From NCBI GenBank assembly GCA_037443565.1, contig JBBIOB010000007.1, positions 4,052 to 68,051 on the forward strand: 64,000 nt of DNA, in the 5' to 3' direction. This DNA comes from Fervidifonticultor_A sp037443565. Its GTDB lineage: Bacteria > Sysuimicrobiota > Sysuimicrobiia > Sysuimicrobiales > Humicultoraceae. The notes beneath the pieces were generated by a model that saw only the letters and a program-made list of their open reading frames with translations, had not been told where the DNA came from and did not search any database. Positions within the stretch are counted from its first letter, which is position 1. Every line of letters starts with the position of its first letter. Positions 53,903-62,811 of the stretch are shown one piece after another. Position numbers and translations under genes: made by a program.

Positions 53903-54851
53903 GTGATCGCCGCCCGACGACCATGCGGTCGCGCGGATGCGCGCGCCGGTAGACCTCGCGCAGCCGCGATCGGGTCAGGTGCGTGTAGAGCTGCGTGGTC
54001 ACCACGCTGGCGTGCCCCAGCATCTCCTGGACCGCCCGGAGGTCCGCGCCGCCGTCGAGCAGGTGCGTGGCAAACGAGTGGCGCAGCGTGTGCGGGTGGA
54101 TCGGCGCGCGGAGACCCGCGCTCCGCGCGTTGGTGCGCAGCATCTCCCACACGCTCTGCCGCGTGAGCCGGCCGCCGCGCCGGCTGACGAAGAGCGCGGC
54201 CGTCGGCCGCCGCCCGACGAGCGCCGGCCGGGCGTGCGCGAGATAGCGTTGCAGCGCGCGGACCGCGGCGGCGCCGATCGGGACGATGCGTTCCTTCGCG
54301 CCCTTGCCGACGCACCGGACGTACTCGACCGACAGGTGGACGTCGCCCACATCGAGCGCGACGAGCTCGCTCACCCGCAGGCCCGCGGCGTAGAGCAGCT
54401 CGAGGATCGCCCGGTCGCGCACCGCGAGTGGACCGTCGCCGCGCGGCTGGGCCAGCAGCCGTTCCACCTCTTCGACGCTGAGGATGCCCGGCAGCCGCCT
54501 CCCGGGCCGTCCTGTGCCGATGTCTTGAGCGGGGTCGTCGGCGATCAGCCCCTCACGGAGCAGGTAGGCCGTCAAGCCGCGGATCGACGCCAGCCGCCGC
54601 GCCACCGAGCTGTCGGCCAGGCCGCGCCGGCGCAGGGCCAGCAGGTAGAGCGTGATGATCGAGCGGCGCAGGGCTGCCGGGGCGCGCACGCCGCGGCGGG
54701 CCGCAAAGGCCGCGAAGTCTGCCAGATCGCTCGCGTAGGCGTCCACGGTCGTTCGGGCCAGACCGCGCTCAGCCAGCAGGTGGGCGAGGTAGGCATCGAT
54801 CGGCCCGTCCAGCCCGTCCGGGCGAACTCCGCGGTGGTCGATGCCGCGCAT
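53895..54851 (-). CDS. xerD: Tyrosine recombinase XerD
   Basis: 318 aa site-specific recombinase for chromosome dimer resolution. An N-terminal SAM-like core-binding domain is followed by the catalytic set: Arg in AAGLRVSELVALDV, Lys in GKGAKERIVPIG, HTLRHSFATHLLDGGADLRA (His-x-x-Arg), LGHASVVTTQLYTHL (His and the nucleophile Tyr). Located among core genes and complete, so it is the housekeeping Xer and not a phage integrase. Start overlaps the Nudix stop as TGATG. Confidence 0.93.
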   Translation of the reverse strand: MRGIDHRGVRPDGLDGPIDAYLAHLLAERGLARTTVDAYASDLADFAAFAARRGVRAPAALRRSIITLYLLALRRRGLADSSVARRLASIRGLTAYLLREGLIADDPAQDIGTGRPGRRLPGILSVEEVERLLAQPRGDGPLAVRDRAILELLYAAGLRVSELVALDVGDVHLSVEYVRCVGKGAKERIVPIGAAAVRALQRYLAHARPALVGRRPTAALFVSRRGGRLTRQSVWEMLRTNARSAGLRAPIHPHTLRHSFATHLLDGGADLRAVQEMLGHASVVTTQLYTHLTRSRLREVYRRAHPRDRMVVGRRSRG

Positions 54852-55393
54852 CAGGGCCTATCCGCTGACCGCCAGGACAGCATCATGAGCCCGATCAGGG
54901 ACTTGGCGTCGCACACCTCCCCGCCGGCGATCAGCTCCGGAATGCGGCTGCGCGGGACCGCCACCACTGCGAGCCCTTCCTCTTCGGGCTGCACCTGCCG
55001 GGCCACCGGGCGCAACCCGCGCGCGCGGAAGATCGTGATCTCCTCGGTCAGCACGCCCGGCGACGGTGCAAACGTGAGCATGAGGTCCATCGTCTCGGCC
55101 GCATATCCCACCTCTTCCGCCAGCTCGCGGTGGGCGCACGCCGCCGGGGTCTCGCCAGGCTCGAGTGTCCCGGCCGGGATCTCGAGGAGGAACCGCTCCA
55201 GGGCCTTGCGGTACTGCCGGACCAGGATGACCAGGTCGTCGTCGGTCACGGCGACGACCGCCGCCGCGCCGGGATGCTCGACGATCTCGCGGGAGGCAAT
55301 CCGGCCGCCGGGCATGCGCACCTCATCGACGCGGAGCGTGGCGACGCGCCCCCGGTAGATCGTCCGCGACGCGACCGTCGGTTCAGCGCTCAC
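54851..55393 (-). CDS. ADP-ribose pyrophosphatase-type Nudix hydrolase
   Basis: 180 aa. The Nudix box is AGTLEPGETPAACAHRELAE followed by EVGY, and FAPSPGVLTEEITIFRARGL downstream is typical of the ADP-ribose pyrophosphatase (NudF) branch. VILVRQYRKALERFLLEIPA precedes the box as in that group. The GTG start overlaps the pyrG stop by 11 nt. Confidence 0.92.
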   Translation of the reverse strand: MSAEPTVASRTIYRGRVATLRVDEVRMPGGRIASREIVEHPGAAAVVAVTDDDLVILVRQYRKALERFLLEIPAGTLEPGETPAACAHRELAEEVGYAAETMDLMLTFAPSPGVLTEEITIFRARGLRPVARQVQPEEEGLAVVAVPRSRIPELIAGGEVCDAKSLIGLMMLSWRSADRP

Positions 55394-57038
55394 CGGCGCC
55401 GCGCTCCAATGACGCGCGCGTCGGAACCGCCGCGCGCTCCAGCGCGGCCCGGATGAACGCGCGGTACAACGGGTGCGGCCGGTCGGGCCGCGATCGGTAC
55501 TCACCGTGGAACTGGGTGCCCACGAACCACGGATGGTCGGGCAGTTCGATGATCTCCACCAGGTCGAGCTCGGGATAGATGCCCGTCACCCGCATCCCAT
55601 GCGCCTCCAGCACCGACCGGTAGGCGTTGTTGATCTCATAGCGATGCCGGTGGCGTTCGCCGACCTCCGCGACGCCGTACGCCTCCGCGGTGCGCGACCC
55701 CGGAGCCAGGCGGCACGGGTAGCGCCCCAGGCGCATCGTGCCGCCCTTGTCTTCGATGCCCCGCTGCTCGGCCAGCAGCGAGACCACCGGGTGCGGCGTG
55801 CCGGGATCCACCTCGGTGCTGTTGGCGCCCTGCAGTCCACAGACGTGTCGCGCGAACTCCACCACCGCCCACTGCATGCCGTAGCAGATCCCCAGGAACG
55901 GCACCCCCCGCTCCCGCGCGTAGCGGATCGCGCGCACCTTGCCCTCGACCCCTCGGGCGCCGAACCCCGGGCAGACCAGGATGCCGTGGAAGGGCTGCAG
56001 GGCCGCGGACATCTCAGCGTCGGTCCAGCGCTCGATGAGCTCGGAGTCGACCTTGGTCACCTCGACCGCGGCGTCGTTCGCGACGCCCCCGTGCCGCAGC
56101 GCCTCGACGATGCTGACGTAGGAGTCCTCCACGCCCATGTACTTGCCCACCAGGCCGATCCGCACGAGGCTCTGGGGGTGCCGCAGCCGCTCCACGATCC
56201 GCCGCCACTCGGCTAGGTCGGGCTCGGGCAGGTGCTCCAGACCGAGCCGCTGCACGATGATCCGACCCAGCCCTTCTTCCTCCAGGATCAGGGGGACCTC
56301 GTAGATCGTCTGCGCGTCGAGGGCCTGGATCACCGCCTCGGGCTCCACGTCGCAGAACAGGGCGATCTTCTCCTTGACCGCGCGGCCCAACGGTCGCTCG
56401 GTGCGGCACACGATGACGTCGGGCTGGATGCCGATGGCGCGCAGCTCCCTGACGCTGTGCTGCGTGGGCTTGGTCTTCAGCTCGCCCGCCGCCGGCAGAT
56501 AGGGAATCAGGGACACGTGGATGTACATGACGTGCTGGTCGCCCACCGATCGCCGGAACTGCCGGATCGCTTCCAGAAACGGCAGGCCCTCGATGTCGCC
56601 GACGGTGCCGCCGACCTCGGTGATGACTACATCCGCGCCGGTCGATCGGCCGAGGTTGCGGATCTCGTCCTTGATCTCGTTGGTCACGTGCGGGATCACC
56701 TGGACCGTGCCGCCGAGGTACTCGCCCCGTCGCTCGCGCGCGATGACCGTGTTGTAGATCTTGCCGGTGGTCGTGTTGTTCTGCCGGCCCAGGTTCTCGT
56801 CGATGAACCGTTCGTAGTGGCCCAGGTCCATGTCGGTTTCCGCGCCGTCGTCGGTGACGAAGACCTCGCCGTGCTGGTGCGGGTTCATCGTGCCGGCATC
56901 CACGTTGACGTAGGGGTCGAACTTGAGCAGCGTCACCTTGAGGCCCCGGCTCTTCAACTGCCGGCCAATGGAGGCCGAGGTAATGCCCTTGCCAAGCGCC
57001 GACGCCACGCCTCCGGTCACGAAGATGTACTTGGTCAC
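55383..57038 (-). CDS. pyrG: CTP synthase
   Basis: 551 aa. It makes CTP from UTP with glutamine. The synthetase domain opens TKYIFVTGGVASALGKGITS and carries FDPYVNVDAGTMNPHQHGEV. The class I glutaminase domain has FLGICYGMQWAVVEFAR with the catalytic Cys and GTQFHGEYRSRPDRPHPLY with His and Glu. GTG start 57036-57038 with GGGAGG 6 nt upstream. Confidence 0.97.
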   Translation of the reverse strand: MTKYIFVTGGVASALGKGITSASIGRQLKSRGLKVTLLKFDPYVNVDAGTMNPHQHGEVFVTDDGAETDMDLGHYERFIDENLGRQNNTTTGKIYNTVIARERRGEYLGGTVQVIPHVTNEIKDEIRNLGRSTGADVVITEVGGTVGDIEGLPFLEAIRQFRRSVGDQHVMYIHVSLIPYLPAAGELKTKPTQHSVRELRAIGIQPDVIVCRTERPLGRAVKEKIALFCDVEPEAVIQALDAQTIYEVPLILEEEGLGRIIVQRLGLEHLPEPDLAEWRRIVERLRHPQSLVRIGLVGKYMGVEDSYVSIVEALRHGGVANDAAVEVTKVDSELIERWTDAEMSAALQPFHGILVCPGFGARGVEGKVRAIRYARERGVPFLGICYGMQWAVVEFARHVCGLQGANSTEVDPGTPHPVVSLLAEQRGIEDKGGTMRLGRYPCRLAPGSRTAEAYGVAEVGERHRHRYEINNAYRSVLEAHGMRVTGIYPELDLVEIIELPDHPWFVGTQFHGEYRSRPDRPHPLYRAFIRAALERAAVPTRASLERGAGER

Positions 57039-57072
57039 GGCGTTCCTCCCCAAGCGTCCTCCAAGAGTCTGC

Positions 57073-58800
57073 CTACCGTACGCCCGCGGTTCGCTTCCGC
57101 CGCGCCCTGGCGAGCAGCTCGGCGGCATGCTCGCGGGCGATCGGCGTCGGCACCCGGCCTGACAGCATTCTGGCGATCTCCTCCGTCCGTTCCTTCGACG
57201 ACAGCGCCTGCACGCGCACGACCGTCCGGCCGCGTACGACCTCCTTCGACACCCAGTAGTGCTGATCGCCGAGGCTCGCGATCTCCGCCAGGTGGGTGAT
57301 CACCAGCACCTGGCACCTGTGGGCCGCAGCCAGCAGCACCCGGCCAACGGCACTCGCGGTCCGAGCGCCGATGCCGGCTTCCACCTCGTCGAACACCACC
57401 ACCGGCACGTCGCCGGAGGCGGCCAGCACATGCCGCAGGGCGAGCATCACCCGTGAGAGCTCGCCGCCCGAGGCGATCCTCGCCAGCGGCCGGATCTCTT
57501 CGCCGGGATTCGGGGCCAGCAGGAACTCAACCCGGTCGACCCCCGCCGGTCCCACCGCGACCCGCTCGCCGTTGACGGGGAGCCCTTCCGGATCGAGATC
57601 CCGGCCGATCGCCACGGTCAGGCGGGCGCGCCCGAGGTCCAGCAGCTCGAACTCTTGGTGCACGACCTCCTCGAGGCGCGCCGCGGCCGCGCGGCGCATC
57701 GCCGACAGACGGGCGCACCGCTCGGCGAGATCGCGGTCGATCGCCTCCAGCTCGGGGCCGATCTCCGCCAGGCGTGCGTCACCGGCGTCCAGGCGCGCGA
57801 GCTCGTCGGCTGCGCGGTCGCGGTACGCCAGCACCCCATCGAGGGTGTCGCCGTACTTGCGGCGCAGGCCGTGCAGCAGCGCCAGGCGCTCGCCGACGGC
57901 TGCGAGTTCGTCGGGCCGGTCTTCGATCCTCTCCCGGTAGCCGGCGAGCTCGTGCGCCACTTCGGCCAGGTCGGCGGCCAGCGCCTCGAGGCGCGACGCC
58001 ACCGGAGCCAGGGTGGCGTCGATGCCAGCGGCGTCCCGCAGCATCGAGCGGGCCTGGCCCAGGCGGTCCACCGCGGCGCCGGCTTCGTGCTCGTACAGCG
58101 CGGCATACGCACCGGACGCCGCAGCCGCCAGCCGTTCCGAGTTCGCCAGGCGCGTCCGGCGCGTCCGCAGAGCGTCGTCTTCGCCCGGCTGCGGGCGCGC
58201 GGCGTCGATCTCCTGCACCTGATGGCGGAGCAGGTCGACCCGGGCCAGACGCTCGCGCTCGCCGGTCACGAGTGCCGCCCGCTCAGCACGGAGGGCCTCC
58301 CGACGCTGGACGCGCTCGGCGACTTCGCGCCGCAGCGACTGGAGCGGCGTGCCGCCGAAGGCGTCGAGCACCTCCATGTGGGTCTGGGGCCGCAGCAGCC
58401 GCTGGCTCTCGTGCTGTCCCATGACCTCGACCAGCAGCTCGCCCAGATCTCGAAGCATGCCCACCGTCGCGGGCCGGCCGTTGATCCACGCGCGCGACCG
58501 GCCGTCGGAGGCGATCTCACGGGCGACCACGAGTTCGCCGTCGGCCATCCCCTGGTCGGCGAGCCAGCGCGCGGCGGCCGGGGCAGACTCCGGATCGAAG
58601 CGCGCCTCGACCCTGGCCGCCGCCGCGCCCGTGCGCACGAGGTCGCTGCTCGCGCGCGCACCGGCCGCCGCGGTCAGGGCGTCGACGATGATCGACTTGC
58701 CGGCCCCGGTCTCACCGGTGAGCACGTTCAGGCCCGGACCGAACTCGAGCGCGGCGGATTCCACCACGGCAAAGTCCCTGATGCGCAGCTCGACGAGCAC
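57073..58800 (-). CDS. recN: DNA repair protein RecN
   Basis: 575 aa SMC-like repair ATPase acting at double-strand breaks. Walker A LNVLTGETGAGKSIIVDAL, coiled-coil arms (about 150-360), ABC signature IASGGELSRVMLALRHVL and Walker B VPVVVFDEVEAGIGARTASA. GTG start 58798-58800 with GGGGAG upstream, overlapping the nadK TAG by 1 nt. No LexA box is seen just upstream, so SOS control is not supported at this start. Confidence 0.96.
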   Translation of the reverse strand: MLVELRIRDFAVVESAALEFGPGLNVLTGETGAGKSIIVDALTAAAGARASSDLVRTGAAAARVEARFDPESAPAAARWLADQGMADGELVVAREIASDGRSRAWINGRPATVGMLRDLGELLVEVMGQHESQRLLRPQTHMEVLDAFGGTPLQSLRREVAERVQRREALRAERAALVTGERERLARVDLLRHQVQEIDAARPQPGEDDALRTRRTRLANSERLAAAASGAYAALYEHEAGAAVDRLGQARSMLRDAAGIDATLAPVASRLEALAADLAEVAHELAGYRERIEDRPDELAAVGERLALLHGLRRKYGDTLDGVLAYRDRAADELARLDAGDARLAEIGPELEAIDRDLAERCARLSAMRRAAAARLEEVVHQEFELLDLGRARLTVAIGRDLDPEGLPVNGERVAVGPAGVDRVEFLLAPNPGEEIRPLARIASGGELSRVMLALRHVLAASGDVPVVVFDEVEAGIGARTASAVGRVLLAAAHRCQVLVITHLAEIASLGDQHYWVSKEVVRGRTVVRVQALSSKERTEEIARMLSGRVPTPIAREHAAELLARARRKRTAGVR

Positions 58801-59666
58801 TACCGCTCTCCCCACGCGAGCTTGGTGCGCAGGATGCTGTAGAAGCTCGACGTCCCCAGACGCACGAGCCGGGTGCGCTCGGCCGCGCGGCGCACGACCA
58901 CGCGTTCGCCGGGGGCGAGGGTGTGGCTCTCCTGGCCGTCCACGGTGAGCCGCACGTCCTCGTCCCTGACGGTCGCCTGGACCATCACCGTGGCCCCGCC
59001 CGAGACCACGACCGGCCGCGCCGTGAAGGTGTGGGGGCAGATGGGCGTGATGATGATGACGTCGACCTGGGGGTGGACGATCGGCCCGCCGGCAGACAGG
59101 GAATAGGCGGTCGACCCGGTCGGCGTCGCCACGATGACCCCGTCGGCCGGATAGGTGGCTAGGTGCTCGCCGTTGACCGAGGTGGTCACGTGGACCACTC
59201 GCGCCACGCCGGTCTTCGCCACGACCATGTCGTTGAGCGCAAGCGTCCGCACGCGGGCGCCGGCGGGCCCCACGACCTCGGCCTCGAGCATGCTGCGCTC
59301 CTCGGCTGACATCGCGCCGCCGGCCAGGTCCGGGATGACGCCCGGCAGGTCGGCCAGCGCGATCTCGGCCAGGAAGCCGAGCCCGCCCAGGTTGACGCCG
59401 AGGAGCGGCACGCGGCCGCCGGACAGCCTCGCGGCCATCAGGATCGTGCCGTCGCCGCCCAGCACGATCAGGAGGTCGGTCCCCTCGACCAGCGCGCCGT
59501 CGGAAGTCGCCAGATCCACCCGGCCGGCCAGGCGGGCGCCGCCATCGTTCATCCGGACCTCCACGTCATGGGCGACCAGCGCGTCCAAGGCGTGGCGCAG
59601 GTGCTCCACGCGCACGGGATCATCCCCAAACCGTATGGGATTGACCAGGATCCCGACCCGCATCAT
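58800..59666 (-). CDS. nadK: NAD kinase
   Basis: 288 aa. It phosphorylates NAD to NADP. GTDLLIVLGGDGTILMAAR (GGDGT), LGVNLGGLGFLAEI and ADGVIVATPTGSTAYSLSAG with GPIVHP are complete. Start at one of two tandem ATG codons (59661-59666) overlapping the tlyA stop. The ispA-tlyA-nadK-recN order is conserved in Gram-positive relatives. Confidence 0.96.
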   Translation of the reverse strand: MMRVGILVNPIRFGDDPVRVEHLRHALDALVAHDVEVRMNDGGARLAGRVDLATSDGALVEGTDLLIVLGGDGTILMAARLSGGRVPLLGVNLGGLGFLAEIALADLPGVIPDLAGGAMSAEERSMLEAEVVGPAGARVRTLALNDMVVAKTGVARVVHVTTSVNGEHLATYPADGVIVATPTGSTAYSLSAGGPIVHPQVDVIIITPICPHTFTARPVVVSGGATVMVQATVRDEDVRLTVDGQESHTLAPGERVVVRRAAERTRLVRLGTSSFYSILRTKLAWGER

Positions 59667-60547
59667 GAGGCCTCGCTCTCGCAGCCGTAGACCGCGCCAC
59701 GGATCTCGTCGTCTTGAAGATCGGCCGCCGCGCCCGCCTCGTTCCGGAGGAGCACGAAGAACTCGCGGTTTCCGTCGGGCCCGAGCAGCGTCGAAGCGAC
59801 CACACCCTCAGGCCTCAAGCCGATCTCCCGCGCCTGCGCCGTCACCTTCCGCAGCACCGCCTCGTGCACCGCTTGATCCCTCACGACCCCCTTCCGCGCG
59901 GCCTTCGGACCGGCTTCGAACTGCGGCTTCACGAGGGCGACGATCGCGCCTCCCGGCCGCACCAGGCGGGCGACCGACGGCAGCACCTTCCCCAGCGAGA
60001 TGAACGAGCAGTCCACGGTCGCCAGGTCCGCGGCCTCGGGCAGATCACCGGGCGCGAGCCGCGCGGCGTGCCGTCCCTCCATCGCGACCACGCGCGGGTC
60101 CTGGCGCAGCCGCCAGTGGAGCTGGCCGCGACCGACATCGATGGCGTAGACCCGCCGCGCGCCGCGCTGGAGCACGCAATCCGTAAACCCTCCGGTCGAG
60201 GCGCCGACGTCGAGCACGACCTGCCCCTGCGGATCAAGGGAGAAGGCGTCCAGCGCCGCCGCGAGCTTGATCCCACCCCGGCTCACATACGCTGGCCCGC
60301 GGGCGCGGCGCTCGAGCGTGGCCGTGGGTGCGACCGACGCGCCCGGCTTGTCCATGCGCCGGCCGTCGACGAAGACCTCCCCGGCGCGAATCGCCGCCTC
60401 CGCCTGATGCCGGCTGGATGCGAGGCCGCGGCTCACACAGAGCAGGTCGAGCCGGATCCGCCCGCGCGGCGGACGCCGCGCCGGGCCCGCCCCCTGCGCC
60501 TGTCGGGCCGCGGGCGCGCGCCGCCGATCCTGAGCCTGTCGCCTCAC
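59663..60547 (-). CDS. tlyA: TlyA family rRNA (cytidine-2'-O)-methyltransferase
   Basis: 294 aa. The N-terminal S4 domain is RLDLLCVSRGLASSRHQAEA with IRAGEVFVDG. The FtsJ-like domain has VVLDVGASTGGFTDCVLQRG, DVGRGQLHWRLRQDPRV and LVKPQFEAGPKAARKGVVRD. A 30-residue Arg/Ala-rich leader precedes the S4 domain, and the GTG start directly abuts ispA. The old name hemolysin A is misleading. Confidence 0.94.
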   Translation of the reverse strand: MRRQAQDRRRAPAARQAQGAGPARRPPRGRIRLDLLCVSRGLASSRHQAEAAIRAGEVFVDGRRMDKPGASVAPTATLERRARGPAYVSRGGIKLAAALDAFSLDPQGQVVLDVGASTGGFTDCVLQRGARRVYAIDVGRGQLHWRLRQDPRVVAMEGRHAARLAPGDLPEAADLATVDCSFISLGKVLPSVARLVRPGGAIVALVKPQFEAGPKAARKGVVRDQAVHEAVLRKVTAQAREIGLRPEGVVASTLLGPDGNREFFVLLRNEAGAAADLQDDEIRGAVYGCESEAS

Positions 60548-61489
60548 CTACGCCTCCCGGACCAGCAGCATCGCCGCCAGCTCGCGCAGCACGTCGGCCT
60601 CAGGGCCCCAGCCGTCCAGCGCCGCCACCGCACGGCCGGTGTGCTCGCGCGCGATGGCCCGCGAGCGTTCGATCCCAAACGCCGCCGGGAACGTGAGCTT
60701 CGATGAGGCGGCGTCCTGCTGCGCGTCCTTCCCCAGCGCCTGGCTGGTGCCCACCTCGTCGAGCACGTCGTCGATGATCTGAAAGGCCAGACCCAGCCCC
60801 TCGCCGTATGCGGTCAGTGCCGCCAGGTGCGCGGGTGTGGCGCCGGCGAGGATTCCGCCTGAGCGGACGCACGCGCGGATCAACGCGCCGGTCTTCCACC
60901 GGTGGATCATCTGGACGCCCTCGCGGCGGTCGGCCGGCCACGCCCCAAATCGGGCGACGAGCGCGGGCCGGCCCTCGGCGAGCAGGTCGAGCACCTGCCC
61001 GCCCACCATCCCCTGCGTGCCGATCGCCGTGGTCACCTCTTCCATGACCCACACCATGCGCTCCGCCCCGGCGGTCGCCGCGTTGCGGGCGATCATGGTG
61101 AACGCCAGGGCGTGCAGCGCATCGCCGGCGAGGACCGCCACGGCCTCGCCGAACGCCACATGACAGGTCGGCCGGTTGCGCCGCGTCGCGGAGTTGTCCA
61201 TCGACGGGAGGTCGTCATGGATCAGCGAGTAGGTATGGATCAGCTCCACCGCGCACGCCGTCGGCAGCACCGCCTCCGGCCGGCCGCCGACGGCCTCGGC
61301 CGAGGCCAGCACGAGGAGCGGCCGCACCCGCTTGCCGCCGGCAAACAGGCTGTAGCGCATCGCCTCATGCAGCGGCCCGGGGGCCGTCCCCGGTGGGGGG
61401 AGCGCGGCCTCCAGTGCGGATTCAACCATGGGGCCGCGCGCCGCCACGTACGGCGCCAGCCCGCCCGCCGCGAGCACTGGGTCAGTCAT
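60548..61489 (-). CDS. ispA: Polyprenyl (geranyl/farnesyl-type) diphosphate synthase
   Basis: 313 aa all-helical prenyltransferase. The first Asp-rich motif is LIHDDLPSMDN, then RRNRPTCHVAFGEAVAVLAG; the second is GLAFQIIDDVLDEVG. The bases after the first motif (NSATRRN) differ from the usual NDDxRRG, with no loss of the metal-binding Asp. GGKRVRPLLVLASAEAVGG is also typical. ATG 61487-61489 overlaps the stop of the acylphosphatase remnant as ATGA. Chain length (C15 or C20) is not certain. xseA, xseB and dxs, often next to it, are absent. Confidence 0.93.
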   Translation of the reverse strand: MTDPVLAAGGLAPYVAARGPMVESALEAALPPPGTAPGPLHEAMRYSLFAGGKRVRPLLVLASAEAVGGRPEAVLPTACAVELIHTYSLIHDDLPSMDNSATRRNRPTCHVAFGEAVAVLAGDALHALAFTMIARNAATAGAERMVWVMEEVTTAIGTQGMVGGQVLDLLAEGRPALVARFGAWPADRREGVQMIHRWKTGALIRACVRSGGILAGATPAHLAALTAYGEGLGLAFQIIDDVLDEVGTSQALGKDAQQDAASSKLTFPAAFGIERSRAIAREHTGRAVAALDGWGPEADVLRELAAMLLVREA

Positions 61490-61623
61490 AGATCGAGCCA
61501 CCCATGCGAATGGCAAATGCCGACTCTCCCACGAAGCCCCAGGGACGCGGCCTGCCGCTGGACGAAGACCCGAAACCCCACGCCCTGCACGCGGCCTGAG
61601 ATCCGTAGGTGCGCGCGCACCAC
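61486..61623 (-). pseudogene. Acylphosphatase N-terminal remnant
   Basis: A 45-codon frame from GTG 61621-61623: VVRAHLRISGRVQGVGFRVF then VQRQAASLGLRGRVG. This matches the first half of acylphosphatase, including the phosphate-binding GxVQGVGFR loop. It then ends abruptly in an unrelated tail, GICHSHGWLDL. Normal acylphosphatases need about 90 residues. The stop TGA overlaps the ispA ATG as ATGA, so the remnant may still serve to couple translation. It lies 16 nt after nusB. Confidence 0.7.
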
Positions 61624-61639
61624 GGTCTGCGGCGCCGCC

Positions 61640-62071
61640 TCAGCGCCGCGGCGCCGGCCCCGATCCCCCGGCACGGGACTCCTCCCGAACGATGGTGCCC
61701 AGGACACCGTTGACGAACCCGCCGGACTCATCGGTGCCGTACCGCTTGGCCAGCTCGACCGCTTCGTTGATCACCGCGCCCGGGGGCGTGGCGAAGTGCC
61801 GCAGCTCGTACAGCGCCATGCGCAGGATCACCCGGTCCACGCTGGCCAGGCGCTCGAGCGTCCAGCCGGACAGGTGGGGGGCGATCAGCGCGTCGAGCTC
61901 AGCCCGGTGCCGCGCCACGCCCCGGCACAGAGCGTCAACGAACGCCCAGTCAATCGAGGGATCGTCGGCCCGGGCGCCTGCGATGGCCTCTTCGATGGGG
62001 ACGCGGCCGACGTCGTGCTGGAAGAGCACCTGCAGCGCGAGGTCCCGGGTGCGGCGCCGATGGATCTTCAC
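61640..62071 (-). CDS. nusB: Transcription antitermination factor NusB
   Basis: 143 aa helical RNA-binding protein for rRNA antitermination. RRRTRDLALQVLFQHDVGRV opens the domain. LIAPHLSGWTLERLASVDRV, ILRMALYELRHFATPPGAVI and NEAVELAKRYGTDESGGFVN follow, with GVLGTIVRE at the end. The GTG at 62069-62071 (VKIHRRRTRD) fits family starts. The frame is open up to an ATG at 62173 but adds only Arg-rich sequence. Confidence 0.94.
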   Translation of the reverse strand: MKIHRRRTRDLALQVLFQHDVGRVPIEEAIAGARADDPSIDWAFVDALCRGVARHRAELDALIAPHLSGWTLERLASVDRVILRMALYELRHFATPPGAVINEAVELAKRYGTDESGGFVNGVLGTIVREESRAGGSGPAPRR

Positions 62072-62250
62072 TGCCCCGCGGCCCGGAAACGACAACGACC
62101 ACCGCGAGGGGGCTGTCGCCCGCACCCGCGACCGGCGAACCGGTCCGCGCCGTGCGACGCGGCAGAGCTCCATCGGTGGTCCTGCACGTCAGTATTTTAC
62201 CAGCGATGCGCTCTCCGGGGAACTCCCGCTTCCGGCCGGGCGCCGGCGGT

Positions 62251-62811
62251 CTACTTCACCCGCTCCAGGTACTCGCCGGTGCGGGTGTCCACGCGGACGA
62301 GATTGCCGACCTCGACAAAGAACGGCACCTGCACCACGGCGCCGGTCTCGAGCGTCGCGGGCTTCGAGCTGCCCGAGGCCGTGTCGCCCTTGACGCCCGG
62401 CGGCGTGTCGGCGACGACGAGGTCCACCGAGTTCGGCAGCTCCACCCCGATCGGCCGGTCCTCGTAGTAGACGACGGTGACGACGGTGTTGTCCTTGAGG
62501 TACAGCCGGCCGTCGCCCAGCAGGTCGCCGCCGATCGTCACCTGGTCGAACGTCTCCTGGTCCATGAAGATGTAGTGATCGTCCTCGTGGTAGAGGTATT
62601 GCATGTCGCGGTGCTCGAGGAACGCCCGCGGCACGCGCTCGCCGGCGTTGAACGTACGCTCGGTGATCGCGCCGGTCTTCAGGTTGCGAATCTTCGCCCG
62701 GACGTACGCGCTGCCGCGGCCGCGCTTGACGTGCTGCGACGCCACGATCGCGTAGAGATCGCCGTCGAGGGTCACCACCACCCCGGACCGGAAGTCGTTG
62801 CTCGAAATCAC
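62251..62811 (-). CDS. efp: Translation elongation factor P
   Basis: 186 aa. It relieves ribosome stalling at polyproline. Three OB/KOW domains: MISSNDFRSGVVVTLDGDLY, then RTFNAGERVPRAFLEHRDMQ and the C-terminal VQVPFFVEVGNLVRVDTRTG. The loop that carries the modified residue reads KRGRGSAYVRAK, with Arg at position 32 where many homologs have Lys. The start overlaps the pepQ stop as ATGA. Confidence 0.97.
   Translation of the reverse strand: MISSNDFRSGVVVTLDGDLYAIVASQHVKRGRGSAYVRAKIRNLKTGAITERTFNAGERVPRAFLEHRDMQYLYHEDDHYIFMDQETFDQVTIGGDLLGDGRLYLKDNTVVTVVYYEDRPIGVELPNSVDLVVADTPPGVKGDTASGSSKPATLETGAVVQVPFFVEVGNLVRVDTRTGEYLERVK

Noticed and set aside
51848..54166. A very long open frame on the plus strand opposite punA and deoB
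   Set aside because: It is a mirror frame produced by high GC at third codon positions. It shows no family similarity and covers two well-recognised enzymes on the other strand.
53895..54851. Integrase of a mobile element
   Set aside because: The gene is a full XerD in a core operon between Nudix and deoB genes, with no attachment site repeats or phage genes nearby.
57073..58800. SOS control of recN through a LexA box
   Set aside because: No CGAAC-N4-GTTCG site is visible near the recN start, which overlaps nadK inside an operon.
59663..60547. Hemolysin or toxin
   Set aside because: TlyA proteins with S4 and FtsJ-like domains are rRNA methyltransferases; the name hemolysin is historical.
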